From Corallococcus sp. EGB (GTDB taxonomy: Bacteria > Myxococcota > Myxococcia > Myxococcales > Myxococcaceae), in the NCBI RefSeq assembly GCF_019968905.1, contig NZ_CP079946.1, positions 3,348,001-3,412,000 on the forward strand: a stretch of 64,000 bases of DNA. Direction: 5' to 3'. Positions 17,100-24,782 of the stretch are shown here, in pieces. Numbering within the stretch: the first letter of the stretch is position 1; the number at the start of each line of letters is the position of its first letter. A model generated the notes under the pieces. The model was given only the letters and a program-made list of their open reading frames with translations. It searched no databases and was not told the origin of the DNA. Both the position numbers and the translations under genes were made by a program.

Positions 17100-18263
17100 A
17101 TGCGCTTGCTCACGCGCTCACGGTTGCAGGCGGAGAAGGCCCCCCGCTCCAAGCGCGCGGCGGACTTCGACCGCGCGGTGGCCGAGTTCTTCATGCGCAT
17201 CGCGCTGGAGGAGGCCGCCAAGGGCCTGGGCCGCACCAGCCCGAACCCCGTCGTGGGCGCGGTGCTGGTGAAGGGCGGGCGCATCATCGCGCGTGGCCAC
17301 CACAAGAAGGCCGGCACGGCGCACGCGGAGGTCGTCGCGCTGGAGGCCGCGGGCTCCAAGGCGCGCGGCGCGGACCTCTACACCACGCTGGAGCCATGCG
17401 ACCACTACGGGCGCACCCCGCCATGCAGCCTGGCGGTGCTGGAGGCCGGCGTGCGGCGCGTGTTCAGCGCGTCGGCGGACCCCAACCCGCTGGTCAGCGG
17501 CAAGGGGCTCAACCGGCTCAAGCGCGGCGGCGTGGCGGTGGTGCCGCACGTCCTCAAGGACGAGGCGGACGCGCTCAACCGGCCCTTCTTCAAGATGATG
17601 CGCACGGGCCTGCCCTGGGTGACGCTCAAGGCGGCGGTGACGCTGGACGGGAAGATCGCCGCGCCCTCGGGGGACTCGCGGTGGGTGACGGGCGAAGCGT
17701 CTCGCGCGTGGGTGCACCGGCTGCGCGACCAGGTGGACGCCATCCTCGTGGGCGCCAACACCGTGCGCATGGATGACCCGCAGCTCACCACGCGGCTGCC
17801 CGGCGGCGGGGGCAAGGACGCGGTGCGCGTGGTGGTGGACTCGCACCTCAGGCTGTCCCCGGGGCACACCGTCTTCACCCAGCGCAGCCCGGCGCGCACC
17901 GTCATCGCCACGCTGGAGGACCCGGAGGGCCGGCGCGCCCGGCGCTTCCTGGCCCAGGGGGTGGAGGTGTGGAACGTGCGCGCGAAGCAGGACCGCGTGG
18001 ACCTGAAGGCCCTGCTCAAGCGCGTGGCGAAGGAGGGGCTCAACCACGTGCTCGTGGAGGGCGGCGCGGGCCTGTACGGCACGCTGCTCCGCGAGCACCT
18101 GGCGGATGCGCTCGCCCTGTTCCTCGCCCCCAAGCTGGTGGGGGCGGGGGGGCTGACGTGGGCGGGAGAACTGGGCGTGAAGGACATGGCCCACGCCCTG
18201 GCCGTGAAGGACCTGACGATGGAGAAGGTGGGGGACGACGTCCTCCTGCGCGCCCTGCTCTGA
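17100..18263 (+). CDS. ribD: Bifunctional riboflavin deaminase/reductase RibD
   Basis: A 387-residue enzyme carrying out the second and third steps of riboflavin synthesis. The N-terminal deaminase has its zinc ligands H75 (with E77, HAEV), C100 and C109 (EPCDHYGRTPPC). The C-terminal reductase holds TLDGKIAAPSGDSRWVTG and a VEGGAGLYGTLL segment. The ATG at 17100 follows GGAAGGGCGGT and lies 10 bases after the nrdR stop. It gives about 30 extra N-terminal residues compared with most RibD proteins; the ATG at 17193 would match the usual length but lacks a ribosome site. Confidence 0.94.
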   Translation: MRLLTRSRLQAEKAPRSKRAADFDRAVAEFFMRIALEEAAKGLGRTSPNPVVGAVLVKGGRIIARGHHKKAGTAHAEVVALEAAGSKARGADLYTTLEPCDHYGRTPPCSLAVLEAGVRRVFSASADPNPLVSGKGLNRLKRGGVAVVPHVLKDEADALNRPFFKMMRTGLPWVTLKAAVTLDGKIAAPSGDSRWVTGEASRAWVHRLRDQVDAILVGANTVRMDDPQLTTRLPGGGGKDAVRVVVDSHLRLSPGHTVFTQRSPARTVIATLEDPEGRRARRFLAQGVEVWNVRAKQDRVDLKALLKRVAKEGLNHVLVEGGAGLYGTLLREHLADALALFLAPKLVGAGGLTWAGELGVKDMAHALAVKDLTMEKVGDDVLLRALL

Positions 18264-18302
18264 AGGCCAGCGCCCCGCCGGGGCATCCGTTAGAGTCCGG
18301 CC

Positions 18303-18968
18303 ATGTTCACCGGCCTCATCCAGGACACTGGCACCATCACCCGCGTCACCTCTGGCGCGATGACCGACTACTGGATTCGCACCTCGCTGGGCGCGGAAGC
18401 CTTCGCCCTGGGGGAATCCATCGCCGTGGACGGCGCCTGCCTCACCGTGGTGGAGAAGGGCGGGGACACCTTCCGCGTCCAGGCGGCCCCGGAGACGCTG
18501 CGGCGCACCACCCTGGGGGCCCGGAAGGCGGGGGACAGGGTGAACCTGGAGCGCGCGCTCGCCCTGGGGGACCGGCTGGGCGGGCACCTGGTGTCGGGCC
18601 ACGTGGACGCCGTCAGCGAGGTGCTGGAGACGTACGCGGAGGGCGGCTCGTGGGTGATGGTGTTCCGGCTGCCCCCGGAGCTGGCGCCCTGCTTCATCGA
18701 AAAGGGCTCCGTCACCATCGACGGCATCAGCCTCACGGTGAACGCGGTGGAGACGGACCGCTTCCAGGTGCAGCTGATTCCGGAGACGCAACAGCGCACC
18801 ACGCTGCACGGCAAGGGCCCCGGGGCGAAGGTGAACCTGGAGGGCGACCTCATTGGCAAGTACGTGGCCCGGCTGTACGCCCTTCGGGGGGCCCCGGAGG
18901 CCGCCGCCCAGGGCGCGGGGCTGACGGAGGCGGTGGTGCGGGCGGCGGGTTTCAGCCCTCGCGGGTAG
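18303..18968 (+). CDS. ribE: Riboflavin synthase, alpha subunit type
   Basis: A 221-residue riboflavin synthase that dismutates two lumazine molecules to riboflavin. It shows the internal duplication of the family: MFTGLIQDTG at the start, then two lumazine-binding barrels, each with a serving DG(A/I)(C/S)LTV motif (AVDGACLTVV and TIDGISLTVN) and a GHVDAV-type segment. The ATG at 18303 begins the invariant MFTGL. Only 26 bases separate it from ribH. Confidence 0.95.
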   Translation: MFTGLIQDTGTITRVTSGAMTDYWIRTSLGAEAFALGESIAVDGACLTVVEKGGDTFRVQAAPETLRRTTLGARKAGDRVNLERALALGDRLGGHLVSGHVDAVSEVLETYAEGGSWVMVFRLPPELAPCFIEKGSVTIDGISLTVNAVETDRFQVQLIPETQQRTTLHGKGPGAKVNLEGDLIGKYVARLYALRGAPEAAAQGAGLTEAVVRAAGFSPRG

Positions 18969-18994
18969 GGGGCAGGTGGTGTAAGGAGCGCGCC

Positions 18995-19495
18995 ATGCCT
19001 CGCTATTTCGAAGGGGACTTCCTCCCCCCCCAGGGCCGGTTCGCCATCTGCGTCTCCCGGTTCAACAGCTTCATCACGGAGGAGCTCTTGAAGGGCGCCG
19101 TGGACACCCTGGTGCGCCATGGCGTGAAGGACGACGCCATCGACGTGTACCGCTGCCCCGGCACCTATGAGCTGCCCGGCCTCACCCGGCGCGTGTCCGA
19201 GGGGGGCCAGTACTCGGGCATCATCGTCCTGGGGGCGGTCATCCGCGGCGGCACCCCCCACTTCGACTACGTGGCCGGCGAGTGCGCCAAGGGCATTGGT
19301 TCGGTGGCGTTCAGCGCGGCGTCCGGGGCGAAGCCGGCGGCGGTGACGTTCGGCGTGCTCACGTGCGATACCGTGGAGCAGGCCATCGACCGGGCGGGCG
19401 TGAAGGCGGGCAACAAGGGCGCGGAGGCCACGCTGGCCTGCATCGAGATGGTCAACCTCTTCGCGCGCATGACGGGCGCGGAGCGAAAGGGGTAG
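18995..19495 (+). CDS. ribH: 6,7-dimethyl-8-ribityllumazine synthase
   Basis: A 166-residue lumazine synthase, condensing the RibD product with 3,4-dihydroxy-2-butanone 4-phosphate. Typical blocks are CVSRFNSFITEELLKGA, CPGTYELPGL, VLGAVIRGGTPHFDYVAGE and TFGVLTCDTVEQA. The ATG at 18995 follows AAGGAG. In many bacteria ribBA lies between ribE and ribH and supplies the four-carbon substrate; here nothing lies between them. Confidence 0.95.
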   Translation: MPRYFEGDFLPPQGRFAICVSRFNSFITEELLKGAVDTLVRHGVKDDAIDVYRCPGTYELPGLTRRVSEGGQYSGIIVLGAVIRGGTPHFDYVAGECAKGIGSVAFSAASGAKPAAVTFGVLTCDTVEQAIDRAGVKAGNKGAEATLACIEMVNLFARMTGAERKG

Positions 19496-19500
19496 CCGCG

Positions 19501-19926
19501 ATGGGCGCGCGCAGAACGGCACGGGAGCGGGCGCTGCAGGCGCTCTACCAGATGGAGATGACCCAGGGTGCCACCACGCGGGAGGCCCTGGATTCGGCGT
19601 GGGCCGCCTCCGCGGAGGACGGAAAGCCGGAGCCGGACGCGGTGAAGTTCGCCAGGGAGCTGGTGGAGGGCGTGGAGTCGCACCGCGCGGAGATTGACGC
19701 GCTGATTGAGCGCCACAGCCACAACTGGCGCCTGGACCGCATGTCCCGCATCGACCGCAACGTCCTCCGGGTGGGCATCTTCGAGCTGAAGTACCGCCCG
19801 GACATCCCCCGCAAGGTGACCATCAACGAGGCGGTGGAGCTGGGGAAGAACTTCGGCAACGAGGAGTCGAGCGCCTTCGTCAACGGCCTCTTGGACCGCG
19901 TCGCGGTGGCGCTCGGGAAGCCGTGA
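19501..19926 (+). CDS. nusB: Transcription antitermination factor NusB
   Basis: A 141-residue NusB. It binds boxA RNA with S10 during rRNA transcription. The N-terminus (RTARERALQALYQME) and C-terminal blocks (RIDRNVLRVGIFEL, TINEAVELGKNFG, SSAFVNGLLD) are characteristic. It lies 5 bases after ribH, the common rib-nusB arrangement, and its stop overlaps the next gene by 4 bases (GTGA). Confidence 0.96.
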   Translation: MGARRTARERALQALYQMEMTQGATTREALDSAWAASAEDGKPEPDAVKFARELVEGVESHRAEIDALIERHSHNWRLDRMSRIDRNVLRVGIFELKYRPDIPRKVTINEAVELGKNFGNEESSAFVNGLLDRVAVALGKP

Positions 19927-20414
19927 GCCAGACGCAGACCCTGGACGTGGGCCTGGAGGGCCTGGACGCGCTGACGGGGGTGGACGCCCTCTGCCTCTTC
20001 GTGGCCGAGGACGACCGCCCCCTGCCGTCCTCCGCCGGCTTCGTGGACTGGCGGCTGTGCGGCGCCCTGTCCCGCGTGCTCCAGGGCGGGTTCTTCACCG
20101 GCGTGAAGGACGACTGGCTCCTGCTGCCGTCGGACGGGAAGCTGACCGTGCCGCGCATCTTCGTGGTGGGGCTGGGCTCCCGGAAGCGCCTGGACGCGGC
20201 CTCGCTGGGCGAGGCGCTGGCGGGCGCGGCGAGGGTGCTCTCCCGCGCGAAGGTGGAGTCGGTGGCCTTGGAGGTGCCCCAGGGGTCTTCCTTGAGCGAC
20301 TCCGCCCGAGCGGAGGCGTACCAGCGGCAGTTCCTGCCTGCGTTCAAGGGGGGACGGGTGTCGCTCCTCGCGGACAAGGGGCTTGTCGGGTCGCTGTCAT
20401 CCCGGAAGGGCTGA
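19923..20414 (+). CDS. Stand-alone M17 peptidase N-terminal-like domain protein
   Basis: A 163-residue protein. Its layout (an acidic N-terminus, DALCLFVAEDDRPL, VPRIFVVGLGSRKRLD and a following alpha/beta region ASLGEALAGAARVLSRAKVESVALEVP) resembles the N-terminal domain of leucyl aminopeptidases. The catalytic metal-binding C-terminal domain is absent, so it cannot be a peptidase by itself. The GTG start overlaps the nusB stop (GTGA), indicating coupled translation. Its role is unknown; the fold is related to macro domains, so a nucleotide- or ligand-binding function is possible but unproven. Confidence 0.7.
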   Translation: MSQTQTLDVGLEGLDALTGVDALCLFVAEDDRPLPSSAGFVDWRLCGALSRVLQGGFFTGVKDDWLLLPSDGKLTVPRIFVVGLGSRKRLDAASLGEALAGAARVLSRAKVESVALEVPQGSSLSDSARAEAYQRQFLPAFKGGRVSLLADKGLVGSLSSRKG

Positions 20415-20468
20415 CGCTCGGCGGCCCGGCGGGGGTTCTGCTAGCATCCGGCCCTCGAGGCGCGCGCG

Positions 20469-20843
20469 ATGAAGTTCAAGGTGTTGATCGTCGAGGACTC
20501 CAAGGTGTCGCGCGAGCACATCGCCGCGACCGTGGAGGCCGTGGAAGGCGTCGAAGCCGTTACCACCGCCAGCGGCTTCGAGGCGCTGAAGCTGCTGCCG
20601 CGTCAGCGCTTCGACCTCATCATCACCGACATCAACATGCCCGACATCAACGGGCTGGAGCTCATCAACTTCGTCAAGAAGAACCCCAACTACCGGGACG
20701 TGCCGCTCATCATCGTCACCACCGAGGGGCGTGAGCAGGACCGCTCGCGGGGCATGGCGCTGGGCGCCGCCGGTTACCTGGTGAAGCCCTTCCAGCCGGA
20801 AGAACTGGAGGCGCTCCTGCGGCGCTTCCTGAAGCCGCTGTGA
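20469..20843 (+). CDS. cheY: CheY-like single-domain response regulator
   Basis: A 124-residue receiver domain with no output domain. Key residues are E9-D10, the phosphoacceptor D54 in IITDINMPD, the threonine pair in IVTTEG and the lysine in LVKPFQPEE. It is first in the chemosensory operon and its stop overlaps the cheA GTG (GTGA). It presumably receives phosphate from CheA; the target is unknown. A second, similar receiver gene ends the operon. Confidence 0.92.
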   Translation: MKFKVLIVEDSKVSREHIAATVEAVEGVEAVTTASGFEALKLLPRQRFDLIITDINMPDINGLELINFVKKNPNYRDVPLIIVTTEGREQDRSRGMALGAAGYLVKPFQPEELEALLRRFLKPL

Positions 20844-23068
20844 CGCCCGGAGGCAAGGCGCTGGCGGAGTTCGTCGCCGAGGCCACCGAAATCCTGGATG
20901 CGCTGGGCCGCGACCTCCTGGCCCTGGACGAGGCGCGGGGCCAGGAGGCGGATCCGGAGCACATCAACGGCATCTTCCGCGCGGCGCACTCGCTCAAGGG
21001 CCTGTCGGGGCTCTTCGGCCAGGAGCGCATCAGCCAGCTGGCGCACGCGGCGGAGGACCTGCTGGACCGCCTGCGCCTGGGCCGGCTGACGCTGGATGAG
21101 CAGGTCCTGGACACGCTGGTGGACGCGCTGGACACGTTCCAGGCGCTGCTCGGGGAGGCGTCCCGGAGCGAGGAGGGGCCGGAGCTCACCCTGCGCACCC
21201 GGGCCATGGAGGACCGCATGGCGCGGCTGGGTTCTCCCCCGCCCGCCGTGGAGGAGGATCCGCTGGAGCGGCTGGAGCTGGACGCGACGGTGCGCGCCGT
21301 CTTCACCGAGTACGAGGAGCACCGGCTGCGCGAGAACGTGCGGCGCGGGGTGGCGCTGTGGCGGGTGCGCGCGGCGTTCGACCTCACGGACTTCGACCAG
21401 GGCCTGGCGGACCTGAACGCGCGCCTCAAGCCCCTGGGCGAGGTCATCAGCACGCTGCCCTCTTCGCGGCCGGGCGGCGCCAACGGCATCGCGTTCGACC
21501 TCATCTTCGGCGCGAAGGTGGGCGCGCGGGCCCTGGAGGACGGCCTCAAGGGCACGCCCGCGGAGCTGGCGCCGCTGTCCGTGCGTCCGCCCGAAGCGGG
21601 CTCGACGCAGGTCGCGCTCGACGCGCCTCGGCCCGTGCGCCAGGACGCCGAGGTGCTGCTCCCCGACGACGAGCAGGAGCCCGACGAGGACGCCGAGGCG
21701 CCGGTGGAGACCACCCTCGCGACCGTGCCCGTGAGCCCGGGGGGAGGTCCTCCGCGCATGCACGCGGTGGCGCCTCCGGCCACGGTGGTGGGCCTCAAGG
21801 CCGCCGCGTCCGCGCCCATCCCCGCGGGCCGTCCCAAGGCGGAGGAGACGTCCCTGCGCTCGCTCACGCAGACGGTGCGCGTGGACATCGGGCGGCTGGA
21901 CGGGCTCATCAACATGGTGGGCGAGCTCCTGCTCATCAAGGCCAACCTCCAGCGGCTGGCGGAGACGTCCCGGCAGGACGGCACCGTCGCGCTGTCCAAG
22001 CTCTTCGGCCAGGAGCTCTCGCGCGAGACGCGGCAGCTGGAGCGCAAGCTGGAGGCGCTCCAGGAGGGGCTGCTCGAGGCGCGCATGGTCCCCGTGGGCC
22101 AGGTCTTCGACAAGCTGGCGCGGCTGGTGCGCAAGATTGCCCGCGAGGCCGGCAAGGAGATCGACTTCGTCAGCTCCGGCGGCGAGGTGGAGCTGGACAA
22201 GCTCATCGTTGAGGAGCTCAGCGATCCGCTGATGCACCTCATCCGCAACGCCATCGACCATGGCGCGGAGGGCCCGGAGGCGCGGCTGGCCGAGGGCAAG
22301 CCCCGGCGCGCGGTGGTGCGGCTGCGCGCGGAGCAGAAGGGCAACCACGTCGTCATCAGCGTGTCCGACGACGGCTCGGGCATCGACGAGGTGCGCGTGC
22401 GCGAGGTCGCGCTGTCGCGCGGGCTCGTCACCCCGTCGCAGGTGAGCGAGATGACGCGGCGCGAGCTGCTCAACCTCATCTTCCTGCCGGGCTTCTCCAC
22501 CCGCTCCAGCGTCAGCGCGCTCTCCGGACGGGGCGTGGGCCTGGACGTGGTGAAGAACAACCTGGGCAACCTGTCCGGCATCATCGACGTGTGGAGCGAG
22601 CGCGGCCGGGGCACGGCCTTCCACCTGACCCTGCCGGTGACGCTGGCCATCGTGCGCGCGCTGGTGGTGGGCGTCAGCGGGCGCACCTACGCGGTGCCGC
22701 TCAACAGCGTGCTCGAAATCCTCTCCGTGCAGCCGCGCGACATCCGCACCGTGGAGCGCCGCGAGGTGTTGGACCTGCGCGGCCAGACGCTGCCCTTCCT
22801 GCGGCTCGGGCGCCTGTTCCACCTGCCGGAGCACGAGGTGAGCCGCCACTTCGTCATCGTGGTGGGCCTGGCGCAGCAGCGGCTGGGCATCGCGGTGGAC
22901 GAGCTGTTCGGTCAGCAGGACATCGTCACCAAGCCCCTGGGCGGCCGGCTGAGCCGCGTGAAGGGCATCTCCGGCGCGACGGACCTGGGCAACCGCCGCA
23001 CCGTGCTGGTCCTGGATGTCGCGGAGCTCCTGGAAGAGGGCATCGCGCAGGAGCGGCGCCGCGCTTGA
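20840..23068 (+). CDS. cheA: Chemotaxis histidine kinase CheA
   Basis: A 742-residue CheA. Domains in order: Hpt/P1 with H50 in FRAAHSLKGLSG; a segment at about 145-245 with EYEEHRLRENVRRG, then an acidic proline-rich linker; dimerisation P3 (from about 335); the ATPase P4 with HLIRNAIDHGAE, DDGSGID and GRGVGLDVV; and a CheW-like P5 at the end. There is no attached receiver domain, unlike FrzE. The GTG start overlaps the cheY stop. It should phosphorylate the CheY and CheB proteins of the cluster under control of a receptor that is not encoded here. Confidence 0.95.
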   Translation: MTPGGKALAEFVAEATEILDALGRDLLALDEARGQEADPEHINGIFRAAHSLKGLSGLFGQERISQLAHAAEDLLDRLRLGRLTLDEQVLDTLVDALDTFQALLGEASRSEEGPELTLRTRAMEDRMARLGSPPPAVEEDPLERLELDATVRAVFTEYEEHRLRENVRRGVALWRVRAAFDLTDFDQGLADLNARLKPLGEVISTLPSSRPGGANGIAFDLIFGAKVGARALEDGLKGTPAELAPLSVRPPEAGSTQVALDAPRPVRQDAEVLLPDDEQEPDEDAEAPVETTLATVPVSPGGGPPRMHAVAPPATVVGLKAAASAPIPAGRPKAEETSLRSLTQTVRVDIGRLDGLINMVGELLLIKANLQRLAETSRQDGTVALSKLFGQELSRETRQLERKLEALQEGLLEARMVPVGQVFDKLARLVRKIAREAGKEIDFVSSGGEVELDKLIVEELSDPLMHLIRNAIDHGAEGPEARLAEGKPRRAVVRLRAEQKGNHVVISVSDDGSGIDEVRVREVALSRGLVTPSQVSEMTRRELLNLIFLPGFSTRSSVSALSGRGVGLDVVKNNLGNLSGIIDVWSERGRGTAFHLTLPVTLAIVRALVVGVSGRTYAVPLNSVLEILSVQPRDIRTVERREVLDLRGQTLPFLRLGRLFHLPEHEVSRHFVIVVGLAQQRLGIAVDELFGQQDIVTKPLGGRLSRVKGISGATDLGNRRTVLVLDVAELLEEGIAQERRRA

Positions 23069-23102
23069 GGCGCCCGCGCCGGGGGCTGCTATCCTCCGGG
23101 GC

Positions 23103-23666
23103 GTGTCCCGTTTCGAAGCCCTGCTCGACGCGTTCTTCTACCGCCCGGACGAGGACGTCGGGGGGCTGTTGGACTTCGCCGCGGGCAGTGATGACCTGGC
23201 GCAGCCGCTCCTGGAGGAGGAGCCCACCGAGTACCTGGCCTTCCGCCTGGAGGCGGAGTGCTACGCGGTGCCCATCCTCGCGGTGAGGGAGATCTGCAAG
23301 GTGCCGCTGCTCACGGAGATTCCGCGCGCGGAGCCGCAGCTGCTGGGCGTGATGAACCTGCGCGGGGAGCTGCTGCCCGTCTACGACGTGAAGCTGCGGC
23401 TGCGGCTGGCGGACGCGCCGCCGGTGGTGGCGGGGCCGGACGCGGGCCTGCCGCCGAGGGCCGCGCGCATCCTGGTGCTCAAGACGGAGGACGGGCCCGC
23501 GGGCGTGTGGGTGGACTCGGTGGCGGGGGTGGTGCGGCTCAAGCCGTCCATGGTGGAGCTGTCGCCCGCGGGGCTGCGCGGGGACCGGGACTGCGTGGCG
23601 GGGCTGGGGCGCAAGGGCTCGCAGCTCTACATCCTGTTGGATCCGGAGCAGGTGCTCGCCCCATGA
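23103..23666 (+). CDS. cheW: CheW-like scaffold protein (first copy)
   Basis: A 187-residue protein with an N-terminal extension of about 45 acidic residues and then a CheW domain: YLAFRLEAECYAVPILAVREI, LLGVMNLRGELLPVYDVKLRL and a C-terminal beta segment (SQLYILLDPEQVL). CheW couples receptors to CheA. The start is GTG at 23103 after CCGGGGC. The stop overlaps the next cheW ATG (ATGA). The extended N-terminus distinguishes it from minimal CheW proteins. Confidence 0.9.
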   Translation: MSRFEALLDAFFYRPDEDVGGLLDFAAGSDDLAQPLLEEEPTEYLAFRLEAECYAVPILAVREICKVPLLTEIPRAEPQLLGVMNLRGELLPVYDVKLRLRLADAPPVVAGPDAGLPPRAARILVLKTEDGPAGVWVDSVAGVVRLKPSMVELSPAGLRGDRDCVAGLGRKGSQLYILLDPEQVLAP

Positions 23667-24190
23667 CGGACCCCGTGAACCTGCTGGCCCGTCGCCCGCG
23701 CGGCGAGCGGCTCCCGGAGACGGCCGCGGCCGAGGCCGAGGTGCAGCTGTGCGCCTTCTTCGTGGGCAACGAGGAGTACGTGCTGGACATCATGCGCGTG
23801 GAGGAGATCCTCCCGCCCCAGCGCGTGATTCCCATCCCGCATGCGCCCGCCTTCGTGGAGGGCGTGCTGCACCTGCGAGGCGTGATGCTGCCCGTGGTGG
23901 ACCTGCGGCGGCGTCTGTTGGGAGAGCCCTCGCCGGAGACGCGGCGCACGCGGATGCTGGTGTGCCGGCTGGGGACGCGCCGCGTGGTGGCGCGGGTGGA
24001 CCGTGTGGCGGAGGTGCTGCGCGTGCGCCGCTGCGACATCAAGCCCGCACCGGCGCTCATGGCTGGAGGGCGCACGCCGTTCGTCGTGGGCGTGTGTGGA
24101 CCGCCAGCGCGGCTGCGCCTGCTCCTGGACCTGAAGGCGCTCCTGCGCGCGGAGCTGGAGCGCGACGCCCGCCCGCCGTCAACCGGCTGA
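23663..24190 (+). CDS. cheW: CheW-like scaffold protein (second copy)
   Basis: A 175-residue CheW protein: CAFFVGNEEYVLDIMRVEEIL, FVEGVLHLRGVMLPVVDLRRRL, and a C-terminal strand LRLLLDLKALL. It differs markedly from the first copy, so the two probably occupy different positions in the array or serve different partners. The ATG overlaps the preceding stop, which argues for matched expression of the two. Confidence 0.9.
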   Translation: MTDPVNLLARRPRGERLPETAAAEAEVQLCAFFVGNEEYVLDIMRVEEILPPQRVIPIPHAPAFVEGVLHLRGVMLPVVDLRRRLLGEPSPETRRTRMLVCRLGTRRVVARVDRVAEVLRVRRCDIKPAPALMAGGRTPFVVGVCGPPARLRLLLDLKALLRAELERDARPPSTG

Positions 24191-24236
24191 GCGCACCGCT
24201 TTCGCCGCGCGCGCCCCGCATTTGAAGGGGGACGTC

Positions 24237-24626
24237 ATGCGAGACCTGAGCGCGCACCGGAAGTCGTTGGGGATTCTGTACGTGTTCGTGCACCTGCTGG
24301 TGCTGGTGGGAGCGGCGGGCATGGGCTACGCCACCTGGCTTGTGGCGCGCATCGCCGCCACCGGCCACTCCGCGCCGTCCGTGCGCGCCCTGGACAATCC
24401 CATGGTCCTCGGGATGATGGCCTTCGTCGTGCTGCTCGTGGCGCTGGGCTTCGCGGGAATCTCCCTGGGCCTGGGGCTGGTGCGGGGCAGTCCCGTGTCC
24501 CGGGGCATGGCGACGCTGCTCGCCATCCTGGCGCTGCCCAACTTCCCGCTCGGCACGGTGCTGGGCGTGTACTCCCTCTGGTTCTTCGGCCAGGAGGGGT
24601 GGGACGCGGAACCACAGGCGGCCTGA
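24237..24626 (+). CDS. Small three-span membrane protein in the che operon
   Basis: A 129-residue protein with three hydrophobic segments (about residues 13-37, 55-84 and 92-115) and short hydrophilic ends. No signalling motif (HAMP, methylation helices, sensor loop) is visible, so it is not a chemoreceptor. I recognise no family. The ATG at 24237 has AAGGGGGAC upstream. Its position between cheW and the HEAT-repeat gene suggests a membrane anchor or sensor role for the cluster, which is inference. Confidence 0.7.
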   Translation: MRDLSAHRKSLGILYVFVHLLVLVGAAGMGYATWLVARIAATGHSAPSVRALDNPMVLGMMAFVVLLVALGFAGISLGLGLVRGSPVSRGMATLLAILALPNFPLGTVLGVYSLWFFGQEGWDAEPQAA

Positions 24627-24782
24627 GTGGCGGCCGCGCGCCTCCTTCCTGCCCGGACGTGAAGGGGGAAGGTGGGCGTTGGCACCCGCCGCCTGTCCGG
24701 CCTCGGGGGACGCGACTCCTTCGTCGGCTTCGAGCAGGATGGGGCCATCCCGAGGAACGAAGGCCCCGAAGGAGGACGGCGG

